From: Polaribacter pectinis
Lineage (GTDB): Bacteria; Bacteroidota; Bacteroidia; Flavobacteriales; Flavobacteriaceae
Assembly (NCBI RefSeq): GCF_014352875.1
Contig: NZ_CP060695.1
Span: 1,209,501-1,273,500, forward strand
Reading direction: 5' to 3'
Length of the DNA stretch: 64,000 nt
Under the pieces are notes generated by a model. It was not told where the DNA came from, ran no database searches, and saw only the letters and a list, made by a program, of their open reading frames with translations. Positions 1-8,003 of the stretch are shown piece by piece; the first letter of the stretch is position 1; each line of letters opens with the position of its first letter. Position numbers and translations under genes: made by a program.

Positions 1-69
1 TTGATTGCCATTAATAAGTAGCTTTATAAAATCTTGTTCTTCCAAATTAGTTTCTAAAAAAGTAAACAT
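1..69 (-). CDS. N-terminus of an unidentified protein (partial, runs off the window)
   Basis: Reading leftwards from an ATG at 69-67 gives 23 open codons beginning MFTFLETNLEEQDF and ending at the window edge. The pattern of an acidic start followed by a helix ending in NGNQ resembles the first residues of ECF sigma factors, but this is only an impression. The intrinsic terminator of the upstream aquaporin gene lies three bases before the ATG, so there is hardly room for a promoter between them. Either the gene is transcribed by read-through or from inside aqpZ, or the true start lies further left. Confidence 0.35.
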   Translation of the reverse strand, partial: MFTFLETNLEEQDFIKLLINGNQ

Positions 70-72
70 ACA

Positions 73-106
73 AAAAAACCAGATAAACAAAAGTATATCT
101 GGTTTT
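73..106 (-). terminator. Intrinsic terminator after aqpZ
   Basis: Perfect 11-bp stem (75-85 with 96-106) around a 10-nt loop. On the minus strand the second arm runs into seven Ts. It lies 20 bp past the aquaporin stop codon. Confidence 0.75.
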
Positions 107-126
107 ACCATATATTAAAATATCGT

Positions 127-813
127 TTAGTCTTTACTAAATAACGCTTTATGAATTAAACCTGCAACTATAGCTCCAGCAATAGGCGCTAACCAAAACA
201 ACCAAGATTGTGTTAAATATTCTCCGCCTGCAAAAATTGCCTGACTCATAGAACGAGCAGGATTTACTGAAGTATTTGTAATTGGAATACTAATTAAATG
301 AATTAAAGTTAACGCTAAACCAATTGCGATTCCTGCAAAACCTTTAGGTGCTTTTGGGTACGTACTTCCTAAAATAATTAGCAAAAAGAACATTGTTAAA
401 AGGAATTCTGCTAAAAATGCAGATTGCATAGAATACTTTCCCGGTGATAACTCGCCATAACCATTTGCCGCAAAACCTCCAATAGATTCAAAATCTGCTT
501 TACCAGAAACAATAAAATACAATGCACTTGCCGCTAATATTGCCCCAGCTAATTGCGAAATAATGTATGGAATTAATTCCTTTGCTTCAAATTTCCCACC
601 AGCCCAAAGTCCAATAGAAACTGCGGGATTAAAATGTGCTCCAGAAACGTGCCCAACAGCATAAGCCATAGTTAAAACTGTTAAACCAAAAGCAAGAGAA
701 ACTCCCACAAATCCGATTCCTAATTCAGGATAACCAGCAGCAAAAATGGCGCTACCACATCCTCCAAATACTAACCAAAAGGTTCCGAATAATTCGGCGA
801 AATATTTTTTCAT
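127..813 (-). CDS. aqpZ: Aquaporin Z, water channel
   Basis: A 228-residue member of the MIP family, close to the 231 residues of E. coli AqpZ, with six predicted membrane helices in the inner membrane. Both signature half-helix motifs are present: HFNPAVS near residue 60 and NTSVNPARS near residue 185. The His a few residues before the second NPA and the Arg of NPAR fit the narrow selectivity filter of water-specific aquaporins rather than glycerol facilitators. The N-terminus ([22 protein letters not shown]) is the usual one, so the ATG at 813 is well supported. It is a single-gene unit with its own terminator. Confidence 0.95.
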   Translation of the reverse strand: MKKYFAELFGTFWLVFGGCGSAIFAAGYPELGIGFVGVSLAFGLTVLTMAYAVGHVSGAHFNPAVSIGLWAGGKFEAKELIPYIISQLAGAILAASALYFIVSGKADFESIGGFAANGYGELSPGKYSMQSAFLAEFLLTMFFLLIILGSTYPKAPKGFAGIAIGLALTLIHLISIPITNTSVNPARSMSQAIFAGGEYLTQSWLFWLAPIAGAIVAGLIHKALFSKD

Positions 814-920
814 AATGTTATAAAGTGTTTAATTAATTGATTATAAATATGAACCATAAATATAATAAAAGTCACATTTAAAAATAACGTTCATATTTTT
901 TAGAGTACAATTAGAATATG

Positions 921-928
921 TATCTTTG
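921..928 (+). promoter_or_regulatory. Bacteroidota -7 box (TATCTTTG)
   Basis: Exact match to TAnnTTTG, 17 bp before the ATG at 946. The -33 position holds TTTT rather than TTTG. Confidence 0.5.
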
Positions 929-945
929 TATTACAATTATTACTT

Positions 946-1149
946 ATGAAACTGTTACTTATTACTTTAGTATTATTAGGCCTTGGTGTTGCAGGAATCG
1001 CTATTAAGATTTGGGCAAAAAAAGATGGTAAATTTGCAGGAACTTGTGCAAGCCAAAACCCAATGATAAATACAGAAGGTGAGAATTGTGGTTTTTGTGG
1101 AAAAACTCCAGAACAATATGCAGATTGTAACGAACCACAACACAATTAA
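946..1149 (+). CDS. Small membrane-anchored protein with four cysteines
   Basis: A 67-residue protein with one membrane helix (about residues 3-20) followed by a Lys-rich stretch (KIWAKK), which predicts a cytoplasmic C-terminus. The tail carries C34, C48, C51 and C61, including a CGFC pair, an arrangement that could bind zinc or an iron-sulfur centre, although no ligand can be proven. Similar short proteins in Flavobacteriia are usually labelled 'membrane or secreted protein'; I know of no assigned function. It has its own -7 box and lies 15 bp before a glycosyltransferase gene, so the two are probably co-transcribed. Confidence 0.8.
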   Translation: MKLLLITLVLLGLGVAGIAIKIWAKKDGKFAGTCASQNPMINTEGENCGFCGKTPEQYADCNEPQHN

Positions 1150-1164
1150 TTTCCTATCCTTTTC

Positions 1165-2271
1165 ATGATTTTAACTGTACTTTTCTACGCATTTGTAGTT
1201 TTTGCAGGCATACAAATTATTTATTATCTTGCTTTTACCTCATTTCTTTTTACTGATAAAAAACAGAAAAAAAAATTAGTGAAAGAAATTCCTATTTCTG
1301 TAATTATTTGTGCTAAAAACGAAGCTGAAAACTTACAAAAATTTCTTCCCTACATTATTGAACAAAATTATTCAGATTTTGAAATTGTTCTAATAAACGA
1401 TGCTTCTTCAGACGAAACTTTAGAAATTATGGAAGCTTTTCAATCCCAAAATTCGAACATTAAAATTATTAATGTAGAAAATATTGAAGCTTTTTGGGGG
1501 AATAAAAAATACGCACTTACTTTAGGAATAAAAGCTGCAAAAAACGAACATTTATTATTTACAGACGCCGATTGTAAACCTATTTCTAAAAATTGGATTG
1601 CTGAAATGAGTAAAAATTTCTCTCAAGAAAAATCTATTATTTTGGGTTATGGTAAATATAAGAAAGAAAAATTTTTAGTGAATTTATTTGTCCGTTTTGA
1701 AACTTTGTTAACTGCAATACAGTATTTTAGTTATGCAAAACTGGGTTCTCCTTATATGGCAGTTGGTAGAAATTTAGCTTATAAGAAAGAGGAGTTTTTT
1801 AATGTTAAAGGTTTTATAAACCATATGCATATTAGATCTGGTGATGACGATTTATTTATTAAAGATGCAGCAAATAAAGAGAATACAATTATTTGTACTT
1901 CAAAAAATAGTTTTACAATTTCGAAGGCTCCCAAATCTTTTAAAGAATGGTTTCGTCAAAAAAGAAGACATATTTCAACAGCGAATCATTATAAACTTCA
2001 ACACAAATTCTTTTTAGCCTTATTCTTTATTTCTAAAGTATTATTTTTTGTTTTGGCAACTGCCCTATTTTTCTTTTATCCTTGGGAAATTATACTATCG
2101 ATTGTGTTGGGTTATTATCTAATTCAGTTTTTAGTTATTGGCTTTTCAGCAAAAAAATTAAAAGAACCACAAATTATCTTTTTACTACCTTTTTTAGAAA
2201 TTGGCTTGTTATTGTTTCAATTTAGTATATTTATCACTAATTTGATTTCAAAACCCAATCATTGGAAATAG
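1165..2271 (+). CDS. Membrane-bound glycosyltransferase family 2 protein
   Basis: A 368-residue GT-A fold glycosyltransferase. An N-terminal helix (residues 1-25) precedes the catalytic domain, which shows ISVIICAKNEAENL near 45, the DxD-type TDADCKP near 133, a GDDD acid motif near 226 and an RQKRRH motif near 272 in place of QxxRW. Two or three membrane helices close the protein. This architecture transfers sugars from nucleotide donors to a lipid or growing polymer at the inner membrane; the acceptor cannot be told from sequence. The stop codon overlaps the start of the downstream sigma factor gene by 10 bp, so translation is probably coupled. Confidence 0.88.
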   Translation: MILTVLFYAFVVFAGIQIIYYLAFTSFLFTDKKQKKKLVKEIPISVIICAKNEAENLQKFLPYIIEQNYSDFEIVLINDASSDETLEIMEAFQSQNSNIKIINVENIEAFWGNKKYALTLGIKAAKNEHLLFTDADCKPISKNWIAEMSKNFSQEKSIILGYGKYKKEKFLVNLFVRFETLLTAIQYFSYAKLGSPYMAVGRNLAYKKEEFFNVKGFINHMHIRSGDDDLFIKDAANKENTIICTSKNSFTISKAPKSFKEWFRQKRRHISTANHYKLQHKFFLALFFISKVLFFVLATALFFFYPWEIILSIVLGYYLIQFLVIGFSAKKLKEPQIIFLLPFLEIGLLLFQFSIFITNLISKPNHWK

Positions 2272-2825
2272 ACAATAAAAAACTTGATATAAATATCTCG
2301 AAAGCAAAAAACGGTAGCCAATCTGCTTTTCTTTTTTTGTTGAATTCTTTTTGGGGAGATGTTTATAATTATCAATTAAAACGTACAAATAGCGAGAATG
2401 ATGCTGAAGATATTACGATTCAGACTTTTTCTAAAGCGTTTGATAAAATAAATACTTTTAATGACACCTATGTTTTTAAAACTTGGTTAATTACCATTTC
2501 TAAAAATGTTCATATAGATTTACTTCGAAAGAAAAACAGTTCTATTTCTGTTGAAACAACCAAAGAACAAGAAGACAAAATTTATTTGGTGGTTGATGAA
2601 AACCCAACTCCAGAAGACAAAATTATTCGAGAACAAAATTTAGCAAAATTGTTGAGAGATATTAAACAATTAAAACCTAAATACCAAGAAGTTATTCAGT
2701 TACGCTACTTTCAAGAATTGAGTTACAAAGAAATTTCTGAACATATTAACGAACCAATGAATAATGTAAAAGTAAAACTTTTACGTGCTAAAAAATTATT
2801 GGCAGAGATAATTAAGGAGTCTTAA
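2262..2825 (+). CDS. RNA polymerase ECF-type sigma factor
   Basis: A 187-residue sigma-70 family protein with only regions 2 and 4. Region 2 (about residues 28-95) contains DAEDITIQTFSKAF and FKTWLITISKNVHIDLLRK; region 4 (about 125-180) contains the LKPKYQEVIQLRYFQELSYKEI helix-turn-helix. The start is a TTG inside the glycosyltransferase gene; no ATG precedes region 2. The downstream carrier gene starts on the last base of the stop codon (TAATG). No anti-sigma factor gene lies next to it, which is unusual for this class, so the controlling partner is unknown. Confidence 0.9.
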   Translation: MEIDNKKLDINISKAKNGSQSAFLFLLNSFWGDVYNYQLKRTNSENDAEDITIQTFSKAFDKINTFNDTYVFKTWLITISKNVHIDLLRKKNSSISVETTKEQEDKIYLVVDENPTPEDKIIREQNLAKLLRDIKQLKPKYQEVIQLRYFQELSYKEISEHINEPMNNVKVKLLRAKKLLAEIIKES

Positions 2826-4048
2826 TGATGAAAAAATCCTTTTTACAATCAATAGGACCGGGTTTATTATTTGCAGGTGCAGCAATTGGAGTTTCTCATT
2901 TGGTACAATCTACAAAAGCAGGCGCAGAATTTGGTTTTGGGTTGTTGTGGGCTTTGTTATTGGTACATCTTTTTAAATATCCATTTTTTCAATTTGGTCC
3001 ACGTTATGCAGCAGCAACAGGAGAAACTTTGTTAGATGGTTACAGAAAACTAGGAAAAGGCGTGTTAATCGCTTATTACATTATTAATTTTGCTACCATG
3101 TTTACTATACAAGCTGCTGTAACAATTGTAACTGCAGGTTTGGCTTCACAATTATTTGGTATTACAAATGATTTGGTTTTATGGTCTACAATTCTACTAT
3201 TTGTTAGTTTGATTTTTTTGGTTGTCGGGAAATACAAATTGTTAGATAATTTAATGAAATATATTATTGTTATCTTAACAATTAGTACAATAATCGCAGT
3301 TTTAATGGCACTGTTTAGCACCAAAGATGCTTTTGATGTTACACAAATTCTACCTTCAGGAACTGTGGAAATTACTTTTTTAATAGCATTTTTAGGTTGG
3401 ATGCCAGCTCCTTTAGATGTTTCCATTTGGCATTCTATTTGGTCTGTAGAAAAAGACAAAACAACTGTTATAAAAACAAAACCAAAAGATGCAATTTTCG
3501 ATTTTAATATTGGCTATATAGGAACACTCTTTTTAGGGATTTGCTTTGTTCTTTTAGGTGCTTTAGTAATGTATAAATCTGGTGAAACATTCTCTAATAA
3601 AGGTGGCGTTTTTGCATCGCAATTAATAAAATTGTACACTAAGAATTTAGGTGAATTTTCTTATATTTTTATTGCAATTGCTGCCTTTACAACCATGTTT
3701 AGTACTACAATTACAACATTAGATGCTTCTCCAAGAGCAATGAATAGAACAACAAAACTGTTATTCAATAAAGAATTAAAATATGGTTATTGGTTTTGGA
3801 TCATCTTCCTTTTTGCTGGTACTTTTTTAATTTTGAAATACTTTATGGACAATATGGGAATCTTGATAAAAGTTGCGACTATTTTATCTTTTTTAACAGC
3901 TCCTTTTTATGCTATTTTCAATTATATTTTAATAACAGGAAAGCATACTCCAAAAGAACATCAACCAGGAATCTTTTTAAGAATTTTAAGTATTGTTGGA
4001 ATTGTTTTTTTAGTCGGATTTAGTATTTGGTTTTTAACGAATATTTAA
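2825..4048 (+). CDS. Nramp-related inner-membrane transporter lacking the DPGN metal motif
   Basis: A 407-residue polytopic protein of the Nramp/SLC11 superfamily with about eleven hydrophobic segments. The opening SIGPGLLFAGAA matches the first helix of Nramp proteins, but the metal-coordinating DPGN is replaced by GVSH (residues 22-25). In helix 6 (about residues 188-200) the MPHN region reads MPAPLD, keeping only the Met-Pro. Known manganese/iron carriers need those Asp and Asn residues, so transport of another substrate, or none, is likely. Start: an ATG overlaps the sigma factor stop by one base; a second ATG follows directly at 2828. Confidence 0.85.
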   Translation: MMKKSFLQSIGPGLLFAGAAIGVSHLVQSTKAGAEFGFGLLWALLLVHLFKYPFFQFGPRYAAATGETLLDGYRKLGKGVLIAYYIINFATMFTIQAAVTIVTAGLASQLFGITNDLVLWSTILLFVSLIFLVVGKYKLLDNLMKYIIVILTISTIIAVLMALFSTKDAFDVTQILPSGTVEITFLIAFLGWMPAPLDVSIWHSIWSVEKDKTTVIKTKPKDAIFDFNIGYIGTLFLGICFVLLGALVMYKSGETFSNKGGVFASQLIKLYTKNLGEFSYIFIAIAAFTTMFSTTITTLDASPRAMNRTTKLLFNKELKYGYWFWIIFLFAGTFLILKYFMDNMGILIKVATILSFLTAPFYAIFNYILITGKHTPKEHQPGIFLRILSIVGIVFLVGFSIWFLTNI

Positions 4049-4060
4049 ATCTTTTCTTTG

Positions 4061-4068
4061 TAAATTTG
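4061..4068 (+). promoter_or_regulatory. -7 box (TAAATTTG) of lipA
   Basis: Exact TAnnTTTG match with 20 bp between box and ATG; no clear TTTG at -33. Confidence 0.5.
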
Positions 4069-4088
4069 CATTCTAATAAAGAACGAAA

Positions 4089-4958
4089 ATGGCTGTAGAC
4101 TCTGTAATCCTTCCTGAAAGAACCAAAAAACCTAAATGGTTACGTGTAAAATTACCTGTTGGTAAAAAATATACGGAACTAAGAGGTTTAGTTGACAAGT
4201 ATAGTTTAAACACTATTTGTACAAGTGGAAGTTGCCCAAACATGGGCGAATGTTGGGGAGAAGGAACTGCAACATTTATGATTCTTGGAAACATTTGTAC
4301 GCGTTCTTGTGGTTTTTGTGGTGTAAAAACAGGTAGACCAGAAACTGTAGAATGGGATGAGCCAGAAAAAGTGGCGCGTTCAATTAAAATTATGAGCATT
4401 AAACATGCTGTAATTACTTCTGTAGATAGAGACGATTTAAAAGATGGTGGTTCTATTATTTGGGCAGAAACTGTAGATGCAATTCGTAGAGCTAACCCAA
4501 ATACAACTCTAGAGACTCTAATTCCAGATTTTCAAGGAAATACAAAACAAATAGACAGAATTATAGAAGTGCATCCAGAAGTAGTTTCTCATAATATGGA
4601 AACTGTTAGAAGATTGACTCGTGAAGTTAGAATTCAAGCAAAATACGATAGAAGTTTAGGTGTTTTAAAATACCTTAAAGAAAACGGAATGAGAACCAAA
4701 ACTGGTTTAATGTTAGGTCTAGGCGAAACTGAAGAAGAAGTAATACAAACAATGAAAGATTTACGCGCAGTAAATTGCGATGTTATTACGATTGGTCAGT
4801 ATTTACAACCAAGTAAACTGCATTTACCTGTAAAAGAATTTATAACTCCAGAACAATTTAAGAAATACGAAACATTAGGTTTAGAAATGGGCTTTATGTA
4901 TGTAGAAAGTGGTGCTTTAGTGCGTTCTTCTTACAAAGCGCATAAACATGCCATTTAA
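4089..4958 (+). CDS. lipA: Lipoyl synthase (radical SAM)
   Basis: A 289-residue enzyme that inserts two sulfurs into octanoyl groups on lipoyl domains of 2-oxoacid dehydrogenases and the glycine cleavage protein. Both iron-sulfur cluster motifs are intact: the auxiliary cluster [12 protein letters not shown] (C-x4-C-x5-C, about residues 39-50) and the radical [11 protein letters not shown] (C-x3-C-x2-C, about 70-77). The C-terminal RSSYKA holds the conserved serine ligand of the auxiliary cluster. Length and both termini are normal. It is monocistronic, with its own -7 box, and is followed by a sigma-54-type promoter on the same strand. Confidence 0.97.
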   Translation: MAVDSVILPERTKKPKWLRVKLPVGKKYTELRGLVDKYSLNTICTSGSCPNMGECWGEGTATFMILGNICTRSCGFCGVKTGRPETVEWDEPEKVARSIKIMSIKHAVITSVDRDDLKDGGSIIWAETVDAIRRANPNTTLETLIPDFQGNTKQIDRIIEVHPEVVSHNMETVRRLTREVRIQAKYDRSLGVLKYLKENGMRTKTGLMLGLGETEEEVIQTMKDLRAVNCDVITIGQYLQPSKLHLPVKEFITPEQFKKYETLGLEMGFMYVESGALVRSSYKAHKHAI

Positions 4959-4998
4959 TAATGTTAAAAAAAACAAAAAATATATTTTCAAATAGTTT

Positions 4999-5015
4999 TT
5001 GGCACACAGATTGCA
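4999..5015 (+). promoter_or_regulatory. Sigma-54 (RpoN) type -24/-12 promoter
   Basis: TTGGCACACAGATTGCA matches the sigma-54 consensus TTGGCACGNNNNTTGCW at all fixed positions except one (A for G at position 8), with the exact GG-to-GC spacing. I saw no other comparable site in the window. The start of transcription would be at about 5026. Confidence 0.75.
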
Positions 5016-5025
5016 AAGTATAATT

Positions 5026-5112
5026 TGAAGAGACGTAGTAAACCTCTTTCATTGTGTAAATTATTTGAATTAGTTGATTTAAAAAAACCATCTCGCTTGA
5101 GATGGTTTTTTG
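5026..5112 (+). ncRNA. Candidate sigma-54-dependent small RNA (~86 nt)
   Basis: The stretch starts where a sigma-54 promoter would initiate and ends in a strong terminator hairpin with a T run, with no plausible open reading frame between. The 5' part can form a short hairpin (5028-5032 with 5044-5048), followed by an AU-rich single-stranded linker (5049-5081), and then the terminator stem with a GCTT loop. Promoter, short transcript and terminator together are the classic layout of a trans-acting bacterial sRNA. It might belong to a catalogued flavobacterial RNA family such as Flavo-1, which I could not test. The alternative is that only the terminator matters, shared by the converging lipA and cystathionine beta-synthase genes. 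Confidence 0.6.
5082..5112 (+). terminator. Strong bidirectional intrinsic terminator
   Basis: 13-bp perfect stem (5082-5094 with 5099-5111), tetraloop GCTT, with A and T runs on either side. It can end the sRNA candidate and lipA on the + strand and the cystathionine beta-synthase gene on the - strand. Confidence 0.85.
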
Positions 5113-5143
5113 ATTTTAATTTATTTTCAATTATCAGCTATAC

Positions 5144-6502
5144 TTACATCGCACTAATAATATCGTACTTTGTAATAATATGATGATTCCCATTTTCTAA
5201 ATCCACCAAAACAGCATTATTTTCTTTTGTAATTAATTTAGAAATATCTTCTAATTTTGCAGATTTTTTTACAATTGGATAAGGTTTTCCCATAATATCT
5301 TTTATAGGTTTATCTGCAATATTTTTATCAGCAATAAAATTATGCAACAAAACAGACTCATCTATAGAACCTACAAAACCATTGATATCTTTTACAGGAA
5401 TCTGCGATATTTTATAATCACGCATTCTTTCAATTGCATGCGAAACCAATTCTTCTGTTTGCGCAGCAACTAAAGGTTCATTATCATGGTTTTTAATTAA
5501 ATCTGCAGCAGTTTTAATGTCCTCTTCCAAGAAGCCTCTGTCACGCATCCAATCGTCATTAAACATTTTACCCACATATCTACTTCCATGATCGTGAAAC
5601 AACACAACCACAACATCGTCTTTTGTAAAATGATGTTTCAATTGCAACAATCCTTTGATGGCAGAACCTGCAGAATTTCCCACAAAAATTCCTTCTTCTT
5701 TGGCAATTTTTCTAGTGTAAACAGCAGCATCTTTATCCGTTACTTTTGTAAAACCGTCTATTAAAGAAAAATCGACATTTTTTGGCAAAATATCTTCTCC
5801 AATTCCTTCTGTTATGTATGGATAAATTTCATTCTCGTCGAAAATACCAGTTTCATGGTATTTTTTAAAAACAGAACCATAGGTATCTACTCCCCAAATT
5901 TTAATATCTGGATTTTTCTCTTTCAAGTATTTAGCAACACCAGAAACTGTTCCTCCAGTTCCTACTCCAACTACAAAATGAGTGATTTTCCCATCCGTTT
6001 GCTCCCAAATTTCTGGCGCAGTTTGCTCATAATGTGCAATTGCGTTACTTGGGTTGTCATACTGATTCACATACCAAGAATTAGGCGTTTCTGCTCCCAA
6101 ACGTTTAGAAACAGAATAATAAGATCTTGGATCATCTGGTTCTACGTTTGTTGGACACACGATTACTTCTGCACCCACAGCACGTAAAATGTCCATTTTT
6201 TCTTTCGATTGCTTGTCAGATATTACAAAAATACATTTGTAACCTTTTACAATTGCAGCCAAAGCCAAACCCATTCCTGTGTTTCCAGAAGTTCCTTCTA
6301 TAATAGTTCCTCCAGGTTGTAAACGTCCATCAGCTTCTGCGTCTTCAATCATTTTTAAAGCCATTCTGTCTTTTACAGAGTTTCCTGGGTTAAACGTTTC
6401 TACTTTCGCTAAAACCAAAGCATCTACCTCTTTTGTTACCGAATTTAATTGAACCAAAGGCGTGTTTCCAATGGTTTCTAATATATTTTTTGCGTATTTC
6501 AT
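5144..6502 (-). CDS. Cystathionine beta-synthase-type PLP enzyme with CBS domain pair
   Basis: A 452-residue fold-type II PLP enzyme. K44 in NPGNSVKDR is the PLP Schiff-base lysine, GTSGNTG (70-76) is the substrate/phosphate loop, and GVGTGGTVSGVA (about 178-189) binds the cofactor phosphate. A tandem CBS (Bateman) module occupies about residues 335-452. The catalytic part resembles both cysteine synthase and cystathionine beta-synthase; the CBS pair favours the latter, probably acting in homocysteine to cysteine conversion or H2S release, with nucleotide or SAM control by the tail. A -7 box lies 17 bp before the ATG, and the region where its -33 would sit is part of the adjoining palindromic repeat. 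Confidence 0.9.
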   Translation of the reverse strand: MKYAKNILETIGNTPLVQLNSVTKEVDALVLAKVETFNPGNSVKDRMALKMIEDAEADGRLQPGGTIIEGTSGNTGMGLALAAIVKGYKCIFVISDKQSKEKMDILRAVGAEVIVCPTNVEPDDPRSYYSVSKRLGAETPNSWYVNQYDNPSNAIAHYEQTAPEIWEQTDGKITHFVVGVGTGGTVSGVAKYLKEKNPDIKIWGVDTYGSVFKKYHETGIFDENEIYPYITEGIGEDILPKNVDFSLIDGFTKVTDKDAAVYTRKIAKEEGIFVGNSAGSAIKGLLQLKHHFTKDDVVVVLFHDHGSRYVGKMFNDDWMRDRGFLEEDIKTAADLIKNHDNEPLVAAQTEELVSHAIERMRDYKISQIPVKDINGFVGSIDESVLLHNFIADKNIADKPIKDIMGKPYPIVKKSAKLEDISKLITKENNAVLVDLENGNHHIITKYDIISAM

Positions 6503-6519
6503 GTCGTAAATTTCAAATA

Positions 6520-6527
6520 CAAAGGTA
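6520..6527 (-). promoter_or_regulatory. -7 box (TACCTTTG) of the cystathionine beta-synthase gene
   Basis: Exact TAnnTTTG on the minus strand. The expected -33 position falls inside the palindromic repeat that begins at 6534, where TTTA sits at a 21-bp spacing. Confidence 0.5.
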
Positions 6528-6533
6528 AATCAT

Positions 6534-6763
6534 TTTTTGGGCGTTCCCTAAAGGTCGCGCTTTCATTACTCGCTTTTAACACTTTTTATGAAGTGTTAAA
6601 GAGCTCAAACACGCCATTCAATCGCTAACGCAAAATGTCTATTGGCTAATTTCCATGCCAAAAGTTATTAGATTGTCTGCGTTAGCGATTGCAATGGCAT
6701 CCTTTTTTGAAATACGAAAAAAAGATATAATGGAAAGCGCGACCTTTAGGGAACGCCCAAAAA
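6534..6763. repeat. 230-bp palindromic repeat element with 31-bp perfect terminal inverted repeats
   Basis: The ends (6534-6564 and 6733-6763) are perfect 31-bp inverted repeats beginning TTTTTGGGCGTTCCC, with clearly higher GC than the surroundings. Inside lies a second inverted pair, 14 bp (6619-6632 with 6678-6691) extended by six more pairs across a one-base bulge. Two smaller hairpins are also present (6575-6584 with 6591-6600; 6642-6646 with 6657-6661). No coding potential is seen. The right end touches the stop codon of the LolC/E-type permease gene and the left end overlaps the promoter region of the cystathionine beta-synthase gene. This is the shape of a non-autonomous MITE or a REP-like dispersed element; similar GGGCGTTCCC-type repeats occur, to my recollection, in many Flavobacteriaceae genomes. 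Confidence 0.85.
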
Positions 6764-7999
6764 TTAAGCAAACTTAATGGACTTCGAAGGATTTATTTTC
6801 GTGATAATATAAGAAGGAATAATCAACATTAAAAAACACAAAATAAGCGTGCCAATATTTAATGCTAAAATTGCGCCAATAGTAATATGAACTGGCATTA
6901 CAGCGACATAATACGTTTCTGGATTTAAGGTAATTATCTCGAAAAAATACTGAAACCCAATAATGGATAACCCAATAATATTCCCCCAGAAAAGTCCTTT
7001 TAAAATAAGGTAAGAAGCATTGTACAAAAATATTTTTCTAATGCTGGAATTGTGGCTTCCCAAGGCTTTTAAAATACCAATCATTTGCACGCGTTCTAAA
7101 ATTAAAACGAGCAGCGCAGTTATCATGTTTATTCCGGCAATTAAAATCATAATTGCGATTATAAACCAAACATTGTTGTCGAATAATTTAATCCAATCGA
7201 ACACTGTTGGGTACAAATCTAAAATAGTTTTACTGTTTAAAGTTGCACCAATTTCGCTGTAAATCTCCTCGCCTTTTTCAGCAATATCATCAAAATTATC
7301 TAAAACAACTTCAAAACCACCAACTTGATTTTCTGTCCATTTATTCAGTTTTTGCACTTCTCTAATGTCACCAATCATCATATTTTTATCAAACTGTGCA
7401 AAACCGGAATTATAAATTCCAGTAATTATATATTTTTTATTAGATGGTAATTTGCTAGTTGCAGTTTTTAAAAAAGTAGCTAAAATGGTGTCGTTTAACT
7501 TTAATTGTAAACGATTTATAATAGTTTCAGACAATAAAACATCTCTTGTTCTATCTTGATTAAAATCGGGTAACTTCCCTTCTACCAAGTATTCTTTAAA
7601 CAAAGACCAATCGTAATCAGAGGAAACTCCTTTAAAAATTACACCTTCAAAATCGGTTTCTGTTCTTAAAATTCCACCTTTATTTGCAAAAATTTGTACA
7701 TTTTTTACACCTTGTATATTCTTAAATTCAGGATAAAAATCTTGTTCAATATTTATAGGCGTTGTAGAGACATCTGAATTGTTATTATCATAATTCACAA
7801 TTTGAACATGACCTTTAAAACCAGCCATTTTATCGCGAATTTTGGTTTGCAAACCAGATGCAGTTGCCACTGCAATGAGCATAATAATAATTCCAAGCGC
7901 AATTGCTGTGATTGCAATTTTTATTATTGGCGATGAAATGCTATTTTTATACTTTTTGCCAGCGATAATGCGTTTTGCAATAAATAACTCGTAATTCAA
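6764..7999 (-). CDS. LolC/LolE-type ABC transporter permease
   Basis: A 411-residue inner-membrane protein of the FtsX/MacB permease family: one N-terminal helix (about 25-50), a large periplasmic domain (about 55-270), then three helices. The N-terminal MNYELFIAKRI and the KMAGFKGHVQI stretch are typical of LolC/E-type subunits that release lipoproteins from the inner membrane. The start is a TTG at 7999; no ATG lies between it and the upstream in-frame stop, and related proteins begin with the same residues. No ATPase gene is adjacent; a LolD-like ATPase is encoded at 49877-50536. It is divergent from the 8004 gene with almost no intergenic space. Confidence 0.87.
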   Translation of the reverse strand: MNYELFIAKRIIAGKKYKNSISSPIIKIAITAIALGIIIMLIAVATASGLQTKIRDKMAGFKGHVQIVNYDNNNSDVSTTPINIEQDFYPEFKNIQGVKNVQIFANKGGILRTETDFEGVIFKGVSSDYDWSLFKEYLVEGKLPDFNQDRTRDVLLSETIINRLQLKLNDTILATFLKTATSKLPSNKKYIITGIYNSGFAQFDKNMMIGDIREVQKLNKWTENQVGGFEVVLDNFDDIAEKGEEIYSEIGATLNSKTILDLYPTVFDWIKLFDNNVWFIIAIMILIAGINMITALLVLILERVQMIGILKALGSHNSSIRKIFLYNASYLILKGLFWGNIIGLSIIGFQYFFEIITLNPETYYVAVMPVHITIGAILALNIGTLILCFLMLIIPSYIITKINPSKSIKFA

Positions 8000-8003
8000 A
8001 TTG

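Noticed and set aside
3076..3459. 127-codon open frame antisense to the Nramp-like gene
   Set aside because: Lies entirely within a well-supported membrane protein gene on the other strand and has no recognisable features; typical of low-GC shadow frames.
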